Shown: positions 1 to 8,633, numbered from the stretch's first letter. The stretch is 64,000 nt of DNA from Pseudomonas songnenensis (GCF_003696315.1 NZ_RFFN01000007.1:62001-126000), one strand, 5' to 3'. Numbers and translations: made by a program. Notes: a model not told the origin generated them from the sequence alone.

Positions 1-645
1 GATGTCGAGAACTTCTATTACGCCCAGGAGGATGAGCTGTTTGCCGCAGCGCAACGCGATGGCTTCAGCTGGAGCGTGCACCGGCCGCACACCATCACCG
101 GCATCGCGGTCGGCAATGCGATGAACATGGCCACCACGCTGGCCGTGTACGCCTCCATCTGCCGCCACACGGGGCGGCCTTTCCGCTTTCCGGGCTCGGA
201 CGTGCAGTGGAACAGCCTGACCGACATGACCGACGCCGGCCAGCTCGCCAGGCACCTGCGCTGGGCCGCCAGCACGCCGGCAGCCGCCAACCAGGCCTTC
301 AACGTCGTCAATGGCGACGTGTTTCGCTGGAAATGGATGTGGTCGCGCATTGCCGAGTGGTTCGGCATCGACGCTGCGCCGTTCGACGGCCCGGCCCCGC
401 TGGAACAGCAGATGGCGGGCGACGCGGCAATCTGGAGCGACATGGCCAAGCACTTCGGCCTCGCCGAGGCGGATATAAGCACGCTCATCTCGCCGTGGCA
501 CACCGATGCCGATCTTGGCCGCCCGATCGAGGTGGTGACGGACATGTCGAAGAGTCGCAGGCTCGGCTTTCTGGATTACCAGGCCAGCGACGAGGCGTTC
601 TTCGATGTCTTCGCCAGGCTGCGGGCGCGCAAGCTCATTCCCTGA
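1..645 (+). CDS. SDR family oxidoreductase, PRISE (progesterone 5-beta-reductase/iridoid synthase-like), 3' part only
   Basis: The reading frame is open from the first base and stops with TGA at 643-645, so the 5' end lies outside the window. The visible 214 residues begin with DVENFYYAQEDELF and contain FSWSVHRPHTITG, the signature region around the active-site tyrosine of the PRISE (VEP1-like) branch of atypical short-chain dehydrogenases. The C-terminal part carries the family's substrate-side helices. These enzymes reduce activated C=C bonds of enones with NAD(P)H in the cytosol; the substrate here is unknown. The Rossmann glycine motif cannot be seen because it is upstream. Family assignment is confident; any specific reaction would be a guess. 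Confidence 0.8.
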   Translation, partial: DVENFYYAQEDELFAAAQRDGFSWSVHRPHTITGIAVGNAMNMATTLAVYASICRHTGRPFRFPGSDVQWNSLTDMTDAGQLARHLRWAASTPAAANQAFNVVNGDVFRWKWMWSRIAEWFGIDAAPFDGPAPLEQQMAGDAAIWSDMAKHFGLAEADISTLISPWHTDADLGRPIEVVTDMSKSRRLGFLDYQASDEAFFDVFARLRARKLIP

Positions 646-724
646 CCCGGTCGCGCCGCGTGAAAAACCTTTTGCCGACCAAACCGTCCCGTATACTCGC
701 GCGTTTTCCGCGCGAGTCCCTTCC

Positions 725-1192
725 GTGAGCAACAAACGCTATGCCTGCATCGGCCTGAGCAACCCGAAATCGCCGTCCAACGTGGGGGCGATCATGCGTG
801 CCGCAGGCTGCTATGGCGCCGCTTCGGTGTTCTACACCGGCACCCGCTACGACCGCGCCAAGGACTTCGTCACCGACACCAAGAAGGTCCACCAGGACAT
901 TCCGCTGATCAACATCGACGACCTGCGCAAGATTCTCCCACTCGGCTGCGTGCCGGTTGCGGTGGAGCTGGTCGACGGCGCCCGCGCCCTGCCCGAGTAC
1001 ACGCACCCGGACCGCGCGCTGTACATCTTCGGTGCTGAGGACGGCTCGCTGAGCAAGGAAATCCGCGACTGGTGCGAGGACGTGGTGTACATCCCCACCA
1101 ACGGCTGCATGAACCTCGCCGCGACGGTGAACGTGGTGCTCTACGACCGCCTGGCCAAGGGCAACAACACCCGCTCCGGGCCGCAGTTCTGA
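725..1192 (+). CDS. SpoU/TrmH-family RNA 2'-O-methyltransferase
   Basis: A 155-residue SPOUT methyltransferase starting at GTG 725. All three family motifs are present: NVGAIMRAAG (residues 19-28), FGAEDGSLS (102-110) and the C-terminal knot segment IPTNGCMNLAATVNVVLYD (123-141), which resembles the TrmL-type MNLSNTVAV block. The size matches single-domain TrmH-family enzymes that act as dimers and methylate the ribose of tRNA or rRNA using S-adenosylmethionine. The frame stays open further upstream, but the homologous N-terminus (SNKRYACIGLSNPK) begins at this GTG. It may be a paralogue of TrmL; the target nucleotide cannot be told from sequence. Confidence 0.85.
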   Translation: MSNKRYACIGLSNPKSPSNVGAIMRAAGCYGAASVFYTGTRYDRAKDFVTDTKKVHQDIPLINIDDLRKILPLGCVPVAVELVDGARALPEYTHPDRALYIFGAEDGSLSKEIRDWCEDVVYIPTNGCMNLAATVNVVLYDRLAKGNNTRSGPQF

Positions 1193-1321
1193 CCGAACGA
1201 TGGATGCGCCACGCGTGGACAACGCTTCGCTAGTTCGCTGAAGATGACAGCGATCGACCCGAGCGTCGCCGGCCACCGTTGAATCCAGCGACTTCCGCAT
1301 CCTCGACTTCAAGAGCACAGC

Positions 1322-1744
1322 ATGAAAGCACTTCCGATTATGGGCGTTGCCCTCGCCCTCTTGATCCCCACGGCTTATGCCGAAGAACTGCACGTCACCC
1401 TCGACGGCATCCAGCACGACAACGGCCAGGTGGCCGTAGCGGTTTATTCCAGCGCGAAGACCTTCCGCAAGGACGACCAGGCGTTCGCCGCGCAGAAGGC
1501 CAAGGCCGAGCAGGGAGCCGTGACGCTGGTATTCCAGGACGTGCCTCCGGGGCGCTACGCGGTACTGGCCTATCATGACGAGAATGACAACGGCGAGATG
1601 GATCGCCGCTTCGGCATGATCCCAACGGAAGGCTACGGGTTGTCGAACAATCCCAAGGTGATGGGCCCGCCGTCGTTCGAGGACAGCGCCTTCGACATCA
1701 CTGCCGGCGAGCCCACCAGGATTACGCTGCAGATGCGCTACTAG
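1322..1744 (+). CDS. DUF2141 domain secreted protein
   Basis: A 140-residue protein with a clear Sec signal peptide (MKALPIMGVALALLIPTAYA, cleavage after the second alanine pair), so it is expected in the periplasm or outside. The mature part is a DUF2141 domain: a beta-rich core with VPPGRYAVLAYHDENDNGEMD, a conserved aspartate/asparagine-rich turn that looks like a metal-binding loop, followed by GYGLSNNP and FDITAGEPTRITLQMRY. The function of the family is not established. It stands alone, about 130 bp after the methylase gene. Confidence 0.85.
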   Translation: MKALPIMGVALALLIPTAYAEELHVTLDGIQHDNGQVAVAVYSSAKTFRKDDQAFAAQKAKAEQGAVTLVFQDVPPGRYAVLAYHDENDNGEMDRRFGMIPTEGYGLSNNPKVMGPPSFEDSAFDITAGEPTRITLQMRY

Positions 1745-1813
1745 CGAAGCGGCGTGGAAAAGGCTTCGCCGTTTTACACCCTACCGGCGGCACATCAGGA
1801 TCCGCGAGCTGAC

Positions 1814-2062
1814 TCAGCGGCAATTGCCGGCACAGCCGCCGCGGGCGCATGCCGGCGCTTCCGGATTCTTCAACACGCGGCTGTTGACCACTCCAGCGGC
1901 GGTCATCAGTTTGGTCACCGGCGTGTTGTCCGCAATGGTCGCATCTTCGGCCAGCGCACCGGCGGCGCGTAGTTCGCCCCAGGTCTTCGGCCGCAGTGCC
2001 ATGGCGTGGCGAACTTCATACACCTGACCGTTGGCTTCGCAGCGGTAGTCGTAGGTCGGCAT
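1814..2062 (-). CDS. FmdB-like small zinc-ribbon protein
   Basis: An 82-residue protein starting MPTYDYRCEANGQVYE, the characteristic N-terminus of FmdB-family regulators, preceded by a good ribosome site (AGAGGA, 5 bases before ATG). In usual family members YxCxxCG is followed by a second CxxC to make a zinc ribbon. Here the first pair has only one cysteine (C8) and the remaining cysteines are bunched at the C-terminus (CARGGCAGNC), so the metal site is rearranged or lost. Role unknown; family members are often called putative regulatory proteins. Confidence 0.75.
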   Translation of the reverse strand: MPTYDYRCEANGQVYEVRHAMALRPKTWGELRAAGALAEDATIADNTPVTKLMTAAGVVNSRVLKNPEAPACARGGCAGNCR

Positions 2063-2197
2063 GGTATTCCTCTCAAGATCGTTCAGTGTCGGCAACCCGC
2101 GCAGGACAGCCACAGGCTGTCCGCTGCGTATGGAGCGCGATTGTACGAGCGCTGTTGAAACGCGCCAGCCCCCGACACGCTGGCCGCACGCGCTGGC

Positions 2198-3202
2198 TCA
2201 GTAATCTGCCCGCCGCGGCGTGCTGACCGGTATCAGCTTGCGCGCGGTATCCACGAACGGCATGACGATGAGGCTGTAGAGCGTCAGGTAGCGGTGCGAA
2301 TCCTGCTCGGCCGTGCCGAAGCGGATGTCTTCCGGTTTGGCGCTGGTGACGTACAGCGTGCCGAACATCCAGTCCCATATGGACAGGTTGGTGGCGAAGT
2401 TCTTGTGAAAATGCCGAGGTGCATCGCTGTGGTGAATCTGGTGCTGCGCCGGGCTATTGAGGATGTGCTCGATGCGCAGCCCGAACGAAAGCCAGACGTG
2501 ACTGTGCCGCAGATTCGATGCCAGGCCATTGAAGATGAACACGAGATAGGTCACCCCGAACAGCGTGTAGCGGCTGACTTCACCGCCGCAGGCGTACCAG
2601 AAGAGCCCGGCATAGACGCTCAGCAACACGAGGTCGACAAGCCGGCCGACCACCTTTTCCAGGAAATGCACGCGACTGGCAGTCAGCGGCACCATCACGG
2701 GTGCCGAATGATGCACCTTGTGAAACTCCCACAACCAGCGACTGTGGAAGGCCCGGTGCACCCAGTAGCCGGCAAAGTCGCTGATGACGAACACACCGAG
2801 ACCGTAGAGCAACGACAACGACAGGTTCTGCCCGATCTGCGGGCGCGCGCCCCACAGGTTGGTGAAGAAAGCGAGATAGTCGCCCGAGCGGAGGATGTAC
2901 GGGTCGACGAGCGCGACGATCGGCACCACCAGCACGACTTTCAGCACACCGCGAACGAAGTAGTAGCGATAGTCCAGGCGCGCCGATGGATGCCAGTGCA
3001 CTCGCCAGCCGCCGATAAACTGCCAGAACGAGCCGGCCTCCGTCAGCCCGTGCCGTTTTCGATGGCGGAACAAGGCATAGGCCACCGCGTAGGAGACCGA
3101 AAGAAACAGCACGCCGAGGCGGCCGTTGACGTCGAAAAAGCTGGTGAGCTGATGCAGGATCGGGCCGATCAGGAACTGCTGGAGAGACTCGAAAACGCCC
3201 AT
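2198..3202 (-). CDS. Sterol desaturase / fatty acid hydroxylase superfamily membrane protein
   Basis: A 334-residue integral membrane di-iron enzyme. The histidine clusters are HRAFHSRWLWEFHKVHHS, HSHVWLS and HQIHHSDAPRHFHKN, matching the HX3H, HX2HH and second HX2HH ligands of the superfamily. Several hydrophobic segments surround them (for example the LGVLFLSVSYAVAYALF and VLKVVLVVPIVALVDPY regions). Members hydroxylate or desaturate lipids at the cytoplasmic membrane; the lipid acted on here is not predictable. It is transcribed away from the lactonase remnant that follows. Confidence 0.88.
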   Translation of the reverse strand: MGVFESLQQFLIGPILHQLTSFFDVNGRLGVLFLSVSYAVAYALFRHRKRHGLTEAGSFWQFIGGWRVHWHPSARLDYRYYFVRGVLKVVLVVPIVALVDPYILRSGDYLAFFTNLWGARPQIGQNLSLSLLYGLGVFVISDFAGYWVHRAFHSRWLWEFHKVHHSAPVMVPLTASRVHFLEKVVGRLVDLVLLSVYAGLFWYACGGEVSRYTLFGVTYLVFIFNGLASNLRHSHVWLSFGLRIEHILNSPAQHQIHHSDAPRHFHKNFATNLSIWDWMFGTLYVTSAKPEDIRFGTAEQDSHRYLTLYSLIVMPFVDTARKLIPVSTPRRADY

Positions 3203-3308
3203 GCGTGGCCGCCTCGGAGAAAAAGGTGGCGGATTATAGAAGGAGACAGAATCGTTCGTATATGCAAATGCTTATCAGGGTATAGCTAGATGCCATCAAT
3301 CTGGCTGC

Positions 3309-3848
3309 TTGATCGCCGCCGTCATCACCGCGCAAGTCCTTCCCTTATCCCGGCCGCGAATTCAACGACGGGTATGCGGGCAGGATTCTCGCGGCGAGAC
3401 CCTGGAGGTCACGCGGGTGATCGACGGCATCGCCGGCCCCAACGACCTGTGTTTCTCGCCGGACGAAACGACGCTCTATGTGGTGGAGGGGCGCGCCAAG
3501 CCGAACCGGCTGGTCTGGGCCTACAAGGTGAACGCCGACGGCACGCTGGGCGAGCGCAGCAAGCACATCGAAGCCACCGCCCATGGCGCGCTGGATGGCA
3601 TCAAATGCGATGAGGGCGGCAACCTGTGGTGCGGCTGGGGAAGCTCCGGCTCACCCGAGGCGAGCCCGGAAGGACTGGATGGTGTGCGCGTGTTCAACCC
3701 AGCAGGCGAGGCGATCGGCCACATTCACCTGCCGGAGCGCTGCGCTAATCTGTGCTTCGGCGGCACGCAGGGCAATCGCCTGTTCATGGCCAGCAGCCAC
3801 GGCATCTACGCGCTGTACGTGAATGCCAGAGGCGCCACGTACACCTGA
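3309..3848 (+). pseudogene. SMP-30/gluconolactonase family remnant, 5'-truncated
   Basis: The frame encodes the C-terminal half of an SMP-30/gluconolactonase beta-propeller: VIDGIAGPNDLCFSPDETTLYVVEG, HGALDGIKCDEGGNLWCGWGS, GVRVFNPAGEAIGHIHLPE, CANLCFGG and NRLFMASSHGIYALYVN are all typical. Full-length relatives run to about 300-350 residues, but recognisable homology begins only near base 3365 and nothing upstream in any frame resembles the missing propeller blades or the first metal ligand. The short N-terminal stretch (MIAAVITAQVLP) is non-homologous. I conclude it is a decaying gene rather than an active lactonase. Confidence 0.75.
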
Positions 3849-3940
3849 CACCACCCACGTCCGCATCTTCGCAGGTGGACAACGCCTCGCATGTCCACCG
3901 GCACCGCGGCTGCCGCCTGGCTGGCCGCGGTGAGATGTGC

Positions 3941-4063
3941 CTACTTGCCCATCACCAGCGCGAAACCCACCACGATGCCGGCCAGGGCGATCAGCCAGCC
4001 GATGCGGTGGGCACGATTCTTTTCGGCCTGGCGGACGGGGTCTACGGGCTTTTTCTTTCTCAC
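3941..4063 (-). CDS. Small single-pass membrane protein (40 aa)
   Basis: A GTG-started ORF of 40 residues. The N-terminus is highly charged (VRKKKPVDPVRQAEKNRAHR), followed by one hydrophobic helix (IGWLIALAGIVVGFALVMG) and a final lysine. This is the layout expected of a small inner-membrane protein with a positive cytoplasmic tail. An AGGTG element lies 5 bases before the start. No function recognised. Support is coding-like composition, the amphipathic charge/helix pattern and the ribosome site. Confidence 0.6.
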   Translation of the reverse strand: MRKKKPVDPVRQAEKNRAHRIGWLIALAGIVVGFALVMGK

Positions 4064-4202
4064 GATTCACCTGCTTCTGGACACTGCTGCCGGTTGGCGC
4101 CTACGCCTCGCGGCGCAGCGCGCCTTTTTAGGCCGGGCGGCTCGAATTGTCCAGCAGATGCAGCGTTTGCACGACGTCGGGTAGAGCCCCTGGCGCAGGG
4201 GC

Positions 4203-4352
4203 CTAACCGAGCGGGCTCTGGTCGGCTTCCGGTTGGTCGTTCGAATCGGTGCCTGAATCGGCATCGTTTTCGCCCGAGTCCGGCACGTCGCCGTACTCGT
4301 CGTAATCCGGCGGGGTCAGACCATCCTTGAGTGGGTCGTCTGGATCGATCAT
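4203..4352 (-). CDS. Small acidic protein (49 aa)
   Basis: A very acidic 49-residue ORF beginning MIDPDDPLKDGLTPPDYDEY and ending PEADQSPLG, with 14 Asp/Glu-rich positions and no hydrophobic core, so probably disordered. It has a strong ribosome site (AGAGGA, 9 bases before ATG). It lies 139 bp upstream of, and in the same direction as, the 40-aa membrane protein, so the two could share a transcript. Similar short acidic proteins exist in pseudomonads without known function. Confidence 0.6.
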   Translation of the reverse strand: MIDPDDPLKDGLTPPDYDEYGDVPDSGENDADSGTDSNDQPEADQSPLG

Positions 4353-4482
4353 GGCAGTGTTCCTCTGGCAACAATGGGCTTTGGTGACATTGCCTTGGAA
4401 CCCGAGGGCAGACCGGGCGTTTCGTCAGCGCCGTACATCTCGATGTGCGGTGCCTGCGCCCCGAGTCGGCAGCACAGCGGCA

Positions 4483-4884
4483 CTAGGGCTGCCGCGTGCC
4501 CGTCAGGGTCTCGATGATGCGGCACTCGCGAACCGAGGATTCGCTGCAACCCGCCAGGCGCTGCAGTTCCGCTTCGAGCCGCTGCAGATCGGCGATGCGC
4601 TGCCGCACTTCGACCAGATGCGTCTGCACCAGGCGATCGACATCGGTGCAGGCATGCTCCGGCTGATCCGCCAGTTCGACCAGGGTACGAATCTCGTCGA
4701 GGGTGAACCCGAGTTCCCGCCCACGCTTGATGAAGCGCAGCCGCGCGCCGTCCTGCTCGCTGAAGGTGCGATAGCCGGACTCGGTGCGCGACGGTGCCGC
4801 CAGCAGCCCGATGCGTTCGTAATAGCGGATGGTCTCCACGTTCACTGCCGTGGCCTTGCTGAGTTTGCCGATGGTAAGTGGCAT
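4483..4884 (-). CDS. MerR-family heavy-metal-responsive regulator
   Basis: A 133-residue MerR-type activator. The N-terminal winged helix-turn-helix (IGKLSKATAVNVETIRYYERIGLL) is canonical, followed by the long dimerisation helix and a metal-binding part with Cys79 (HACTDVD) at the helix start and Cys113 and Cys121 near the C-terminus. That spacing resembles the CadR/PbrR/ZntR group, which senses soft divalent metals. It is divergent from a CDF exporter and its start codon is only 3 bases from the -35 box of the exporter promoter, so it surely regulates that gene. The inducing metal (Cd, Pb, Zn or Co) is not certain. Confidence 0.88.
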   Translation of the reverse strand: MPLTIGKLSKATAVNVETIRYYERIGLLAAPSRTESGYRTFSEQDGARLRFIKRGRELGFTLDEIRTLVELADQPEHACTDVDRLVQTHLVEVRQRIADLQRLEAELQRLAGCSESSVRECRIIETLTGTRQP

Positions 4885-4887
4885 CGC

Positions 4888-4918
4888 TTGACCCTGTAGT
4901 GGCTACAGGGTTTAGCGT
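4888..4918 (+). promoter_or_regulatory. MerR-type promoter with 19-bp spacer and operator dyad
   Basis: TTGACC (4888-4893) and TAGCGT (4913-4918) are separated by 19 bp, the over-long spacer typical of MerR-controlled promoters. Centred in it is a perfect 8-bp dyad, CCCTGTAG (4892-4899), TGG, CTACAGGG (4903-4910). The arrangement predicts activation of the CDF gene to the right by DNA distortion and repression of the regulator gene to the left. Confidence 0.85.
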
Positions 4919-4946
4919 AGCGCCATCGACAACGGGAGGCGATGTC

Positions 4947-5594
4947 ATGGCGGGAAACTGTTGCAGCGGCGTTTGCACCACCACGGCGGCACGCGGACGC
5001 TATCGGCGCATTCTCTGGCTTGCGCTACTGATCAATCTGGTGATGTTCGGCGTCGAGATCGGCGCGGGTGTGCGCTCCGGATCGGTCTCGCTGCTGGCCG
5101 ACTCGCTGGATTTTTTCGGCGATGCGGCCAACTACGGCGTCAGCCTGTTCGTGCTGGGCCTCGGGGTGGCGATGCGAGCGCGGGCATCGTTGGCCAAGGC
5201 GCTGACCATGGGTCTGTTCGGTGTATTCATCCTGGTGGTCGCCATCGGCAATTTCATCGATGGCAGCGTGCCGCATGCGTCGACCATGGGTGTCGTCGGC
5301 ACCATCGCGCTGCTGGCCAACGTCGCCGTGGCGCTCATGCTCTATGCCTACCGCGAAGGCGACAGCAACATGCGCAGCGTGTGGCTGTGCAGCCGTAACG
5401 ATGCGCTGGGCAATCTTGCCGTCATGCTCGCAGCGCTCGGGGTATTCGGCACCGGTGCCGGCTGGCCCGACCTGATCGTGGCGACGATCATGGCGTTGCT
5501 CTCGATCAGCGCGGCGGTGCAGATCACCCGCCAAGCCCTGGAAGAGCTGCGATCCGAACGGATGCTGGTCAGCGATGCGGAGCGACGCGCGTGA
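4947..5594 (+). CDS. CDF-like cation transporter
   Basis: A 215-residue inner-membrane cation exporter with five to six helices. The metal site is visible as LLADSLDFFGDAANYG (D52, D55, D59) and SRNDALGN (N151, D152). It starts at ATG 4947 after GGGAGG. It is shorter than classical CDF proteins and lacks the cytoplasmic C-terminal domain. The N-terminus carries a cysteine cluster (NCCSGVC, residues 4-10) that could bind metal before transport. The divergent MerR gene and its operator indicate metal-induced expression. Confidence 0.85.
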   Translation: MAGNCCSGVCTTTAARGRYRRILWLALLINLVMFGVEIGAGVRSGSVSLLADSLDFFGDAANYGVSLFVLGLGVAMRARASLAKALTMGLFGVFILVVAIGNFIDGSVPHASTMGVVGTIALLANVAVALMLYAYREGDSNMRSVWLCSRNDALGNLAVMLAALGVFGTGAGWPDLIVATIMALLSISAAVQITRQALEELRSERMLVSDAERRA

Positions 5595-5602
5595 CCGCAA
5601 GG

Positions 5603-7561
5603 TTACGCGGGAGCAGGCCTCTCGCCACAGGGCTTGGATCGCTCACCGAGAAAAGCCACCGGTGCCGTGCCGTCGGCATTCAGCTGGTAGATCTCGCGCG
5701 GCCTGCCCTGCTCGTCCAGCACCAGCAGGCCGATGCCCGAGCCGTTCCATAGCCGTTCGCCGGCGTTGCTGCGGTCCGGCACGCGCGGCACGACTTCCAG
5801 CCTGCGGCGCTTGGTCAGCCAGTTCAGTGGCGACCAGGGCGCGTAGAGCCAGCGGTTGAGGCGGTCGAACCAGTCCAGCAGGCGCCGCGGGAACTCGTTC
5901 TTCACACCGCTGCTGGTGATCTGCCATAGCTGAGGCGCCGTATTGCGACCGCGAATGTGCACTTCGTAGACGAAGGAGTAATGCACATCGCCGGACAGCA
6001 CCACGTAGTTACCCGGCGTTCGTGTGTGGCGGAAGATATTCATCATCACGTGGGCCGCACCGCGATGGGCCATCCAGTTCTCCGCATCCACCAGCAGCGG
6101 CTGGCCAGCCCAACTGAACACCCGTTGTACCGCCTCGATCAGCTTGACGCCGAACATCGGTGCCGGCGAGACGATCAGCACCGATGGCTTGTCGAGAATG
6201 TTCTGCTGGAATTCGCTCAGCGCCTCCCAGTCCATCAGGCCGGACGGGCGACTGAGGTTGCGCTCGCTGCGCCAGCGCCGGGTGCGCGTGTCGAGCACCA
6301 CCAGCGGCGGATCGGTGGGCAGCTCGTAGCCCCAGCCGTCGAGCCTGAACAGCGCATCGATCAGCTGATCCTGCGCCGCGCAATCCAGCCAGCCGTCGTC
6401 TGCCGTCGCCAGCAGTTCACCGAGCGGCCCCAGCAACTCGGCGAAACGCGTCGGATCGTTGCCCCAGGCCTGGCACAGCAGGTAGGCGAGCAAAGCGTTG
6501 CCGATGATGCGCCGCGACAGCGGATGGCCGTAGGCGGTCTCTTCCCAACGCGCGGAGAGATTCCAGTCATCGGTGATGTCGTGGTCATCGAAGATCATCA
6601 GCGACGGCACATGAGCCAGCGCCCGGGCCGCACGCGGCAGGCCTTCGCGGAAGGCGTCGAGGCAGGCGTTTTCGGCGCGATAGCGTCTGGCCTGGTCCGG
6701 TTCGAGCGGCGGCACCTGCGGGGCGATCAGCGACCAGGGCGTCGGCGACCAGACGAGCAGGTACATCGCCATGACCTCGCCCAGGCTGATCAGATGGTTC
6801 TGCCCGTTGGCGGTGGTGAACACCGGCTTTTCCACGCCGCCGAAGAAGCGCTCGCGCAGCGCCTCGTTTGACTTGAATGCGGGCAACAGCTGCTCGCGAC
6901 GGTAATAGCTCGCCGGATGGGTCATCAGCTCATCGCTGTCGCTTACCACCGCGCCTTCGAGCTGTTCACCATAGAGCCCCAGCCGGCGCACCAACGCATG
7001 GATCGCCACCAGCATCGGCCCCGCGACATCATCGGCATAGACCTGGTCGCCCGTCATCAGCAACACGGCCGGGCGCTCGGCCGGCTTGTTCAGCGCGTCA
7101 CCCAGCAATTCATCGACGCACAGCAGGCCATCTGCCGCGGCGTGGTGCGGCTTGCGGCAGGAACCATGCAGCACACGATCAAGCCGCGACTTGATGACGA
7201 AGCTCGGTCGCGTCGCGCCGTCGTAGAGCAGATGCGGTGCCCAGTCGGCGATGCCCTGCTCCACTGCACCATCGTGGATGCGCAGGTCGTACTCGATCAG
7301 GCAGTCGGTGGGCAGCGGTGCGTCCGGCACGAACTCGATCAGGTGCAGTACCGCGTGCCTGCCGATCGGCAGGCGCTGGCAGCTCAGCTCGTCGAGCGAA
7401 ACGCGTTGTTGCAGTCCAAACGCCGGGCTTTCGAGAATCAGCGACAGCTCGAGCGGCCGCGAGCCAACCAGCCAGAGCGTCACAAGGCCAGGTTCGGTAC
7501 GCCGCAATAGCGGGCCCGCCAGCACGGCGGGCAGTTGCTCAGGGGTAGGGATATCGGTCAA
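5603..7561 (-). CDS. PhoD-like alkaline phosphatase family metallophosphoesterase
   Basis: About 652 residues with the metallophosphatase blocks of the PhoD/alkaline phosphatase D group: GSCRKPHH, TGDQVYADDV, DDHDITDDWN and LSGDVHYSFVYE, which supply the metal-ligating Asp and His. No signal peptide is seen, so a cytoplasmic location is likely and the physiological substrate is open. The start is uncertain: only TTG codons are available (7567 and 7561). I chose 7561 because an AGGG element sits 6 bases before it, whereas it abuts the other. It ends 8 bp from the end of the CDF gene, tail to tail. Confidence 0.85.
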   Translation of the reverse strand: MTDIPTPEQLPAVLAGPLLRRTEPGLVTLWLVGSRPLELSLILESPAFGLQQRVSLDELSCQRLPIGRHAVLHLIEFVPDAPLPTDCLIEYDLRIHDGAVEQGIADWAPHLLYDGATRPSFVIKSRLDRVLHGSCRKPHHAAADGLLCVDELLGDALNKPAERPAVLLMTGDQVYADDVAGPMLVAIHALVRRLGLYGEQLEGAVVSDSDELMTHPASYYRREQLLPAFKSNEALRERFFGGVEKPVFTTANGQNHLISLGEVMAMYLLVWSPTPWSLIAPQVPPLEPDQARRYRAENACLDAFREGLPRAARALAHVPSLMIFDDHDITDDWNLSARWEETAYGHPLSRRIIGNALLAYLLCQAWGNDPTRFAELLGPLGELLATADDGWLDCAAQDQLIDALFRLDGWGYELPTDPPLVVLDTRTRRWRSERNLSRPSGLMDWEALSEFQQNILDKPSVLIVSPAPMFGVKLIEAVQRVFSWAGQPLLVDAENWMAHRGAAHVMMNIFRHTRTPGNYVVLSGDVHYSFVYEVHIRGRNTAPQLWQITSSGVKNEFPRRLLDWFDRLNRWLYAPWSPLNWLTKRRRLEVVPRVPDRSNAGERLWNGSGIGLLVLDEQGRPREIYQLNADGTAPVAFLGERSKPCGERPAPA

Positions 7562-7644
7562 GGGCAACCCTGAAGATGGGAACAGGTTTGTCTGACAGCG
7601 CGCTGGCAGGATCGCTCACCAAGCGAGCCAGCCACGCGGGCGAA

Positions 7645-8481
7645 TCAGGGCGCGCCGAACATCGCCGTCCAGTAGATGGCCGCGTCGCTCTGCGGATCGA
7701 CCGCATAGGCGGCGCCAAGCTCGCTGAACTGAGGGTTCATCAGGTTCGCGCAATGGCCGGGGCTGGCCAGCCAGCCGTCCAGCACCTTGCGCGCGGTCGG
7801 CAATGCCGCAGCGATATTTTCGCCAACCTGCCTGCCGGCGTAACCGGCCAGCTCGGCGCGGTCGCCCGGCGTGCGGCCGTCTTCGCTCAGATGGCTGAAG
7901 AAGTTGCCATTGGCCATGGCCCGGCTGTGGGCTTCGGCGGTGCCGCCCAGCGTCTCGTTCCAGGCGAGCGGCCCGGCAGCGGCAAACTCCTGCGTACCGC
8001 AACGCCGGGCGGAGGCACGGGCGGCGTTGATCTGTTCCAGCAGCTTCTGCCCTTCGGCCTTCCAGTCCCCCAGGCGGCCATCGAGCAATGGCCGCGCCAC
8101 CACAATGCGCCAATCGCGACCTTCGCGGCTGACGCCAACATCAGTGAACTGGGGATCGAGGATCACCCGGCAGAAGCTTTCGCGCAGCGCCTGCATCGCA
8201 GCCTGGGCATCCCGCGGGCCGGACAAGGTGATCGCCTGCACCGTGACCATCGGATAGCCGACGCGGGACAAGGCATCCTGCAGGTCACCGACGGCGCCGA
8301 CCGGCAGGTTCAGCCGTGAATCGGCCGTCAGCGGCGGGAGTTCTTCGCTCGCCTTGTTGCCGCAGCGCTGCACGTCGCCACGGTAGGCGTTGATCGCTTC
8401 GACCAAACGGGCCTCCTCGGCGGCTGCGACACCGGCAACGAACCACGTTGCGATCAGCAGGATGGATGACAGAACACGCAT
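7645..8481 (-). CDS. CAP (SCP/PR-1) domain secreted protein
   Basis: A 278-residue protein with a signal peptide (MRVLSSILLIATWFVAGVAAA) and a C-terminal CAP domain from about residue 150: HSRAMANGNFFSHLSEDG, VGENIA and WLASPGHCANLMNPQFSELG carry the conserved His/Glu cavity residues. The N-terminal half has no family I recognise and contains several cysteines that could pair. Secreted CAP proteins often bind small ligands or lipids; no role is proven for this type. The start is supported by GGAG 8 bases upstream. Confidence 0.87.
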   Translation of the reverse strand: MRVLSSILLIATWFVAGVAAAEEARLVEAINAYRGDVQRCGNKASEELPPLTADSRLNLPVGAVGDLQDALSRVGYPMVTVQAITLSGPRDAQAAMQALRESFCRVILDPQFTDVGVSREGRDWRIVVARPLLDGRLGDWKAEGQKLLEQINAARASARRCGTQEFAAAGPLAWNETLGGTAEAHSRAMANGNFFSHLSEDGRTPGDRAELAGYAGRQVGENIAAALPTARKVLDGWLASPGHCANLMNPQFSELGAAYAVDPQSDAAIYWTAMFGAP

Positions 8482-8633
8482 GACAGTTCTCCAGCAATAT
8501 CCCTGACGGAACGAAGCGCACCCGGCGCAAACAGAAGCGCCATGGTGCGCGAGGCCGCCGCGCTTGTCATCAGCAGGCCAGCATCTGGCCACCGGCTGTG
8601 CGCGTCGCGCAGGCTTGGCTATGATCGAAGACC

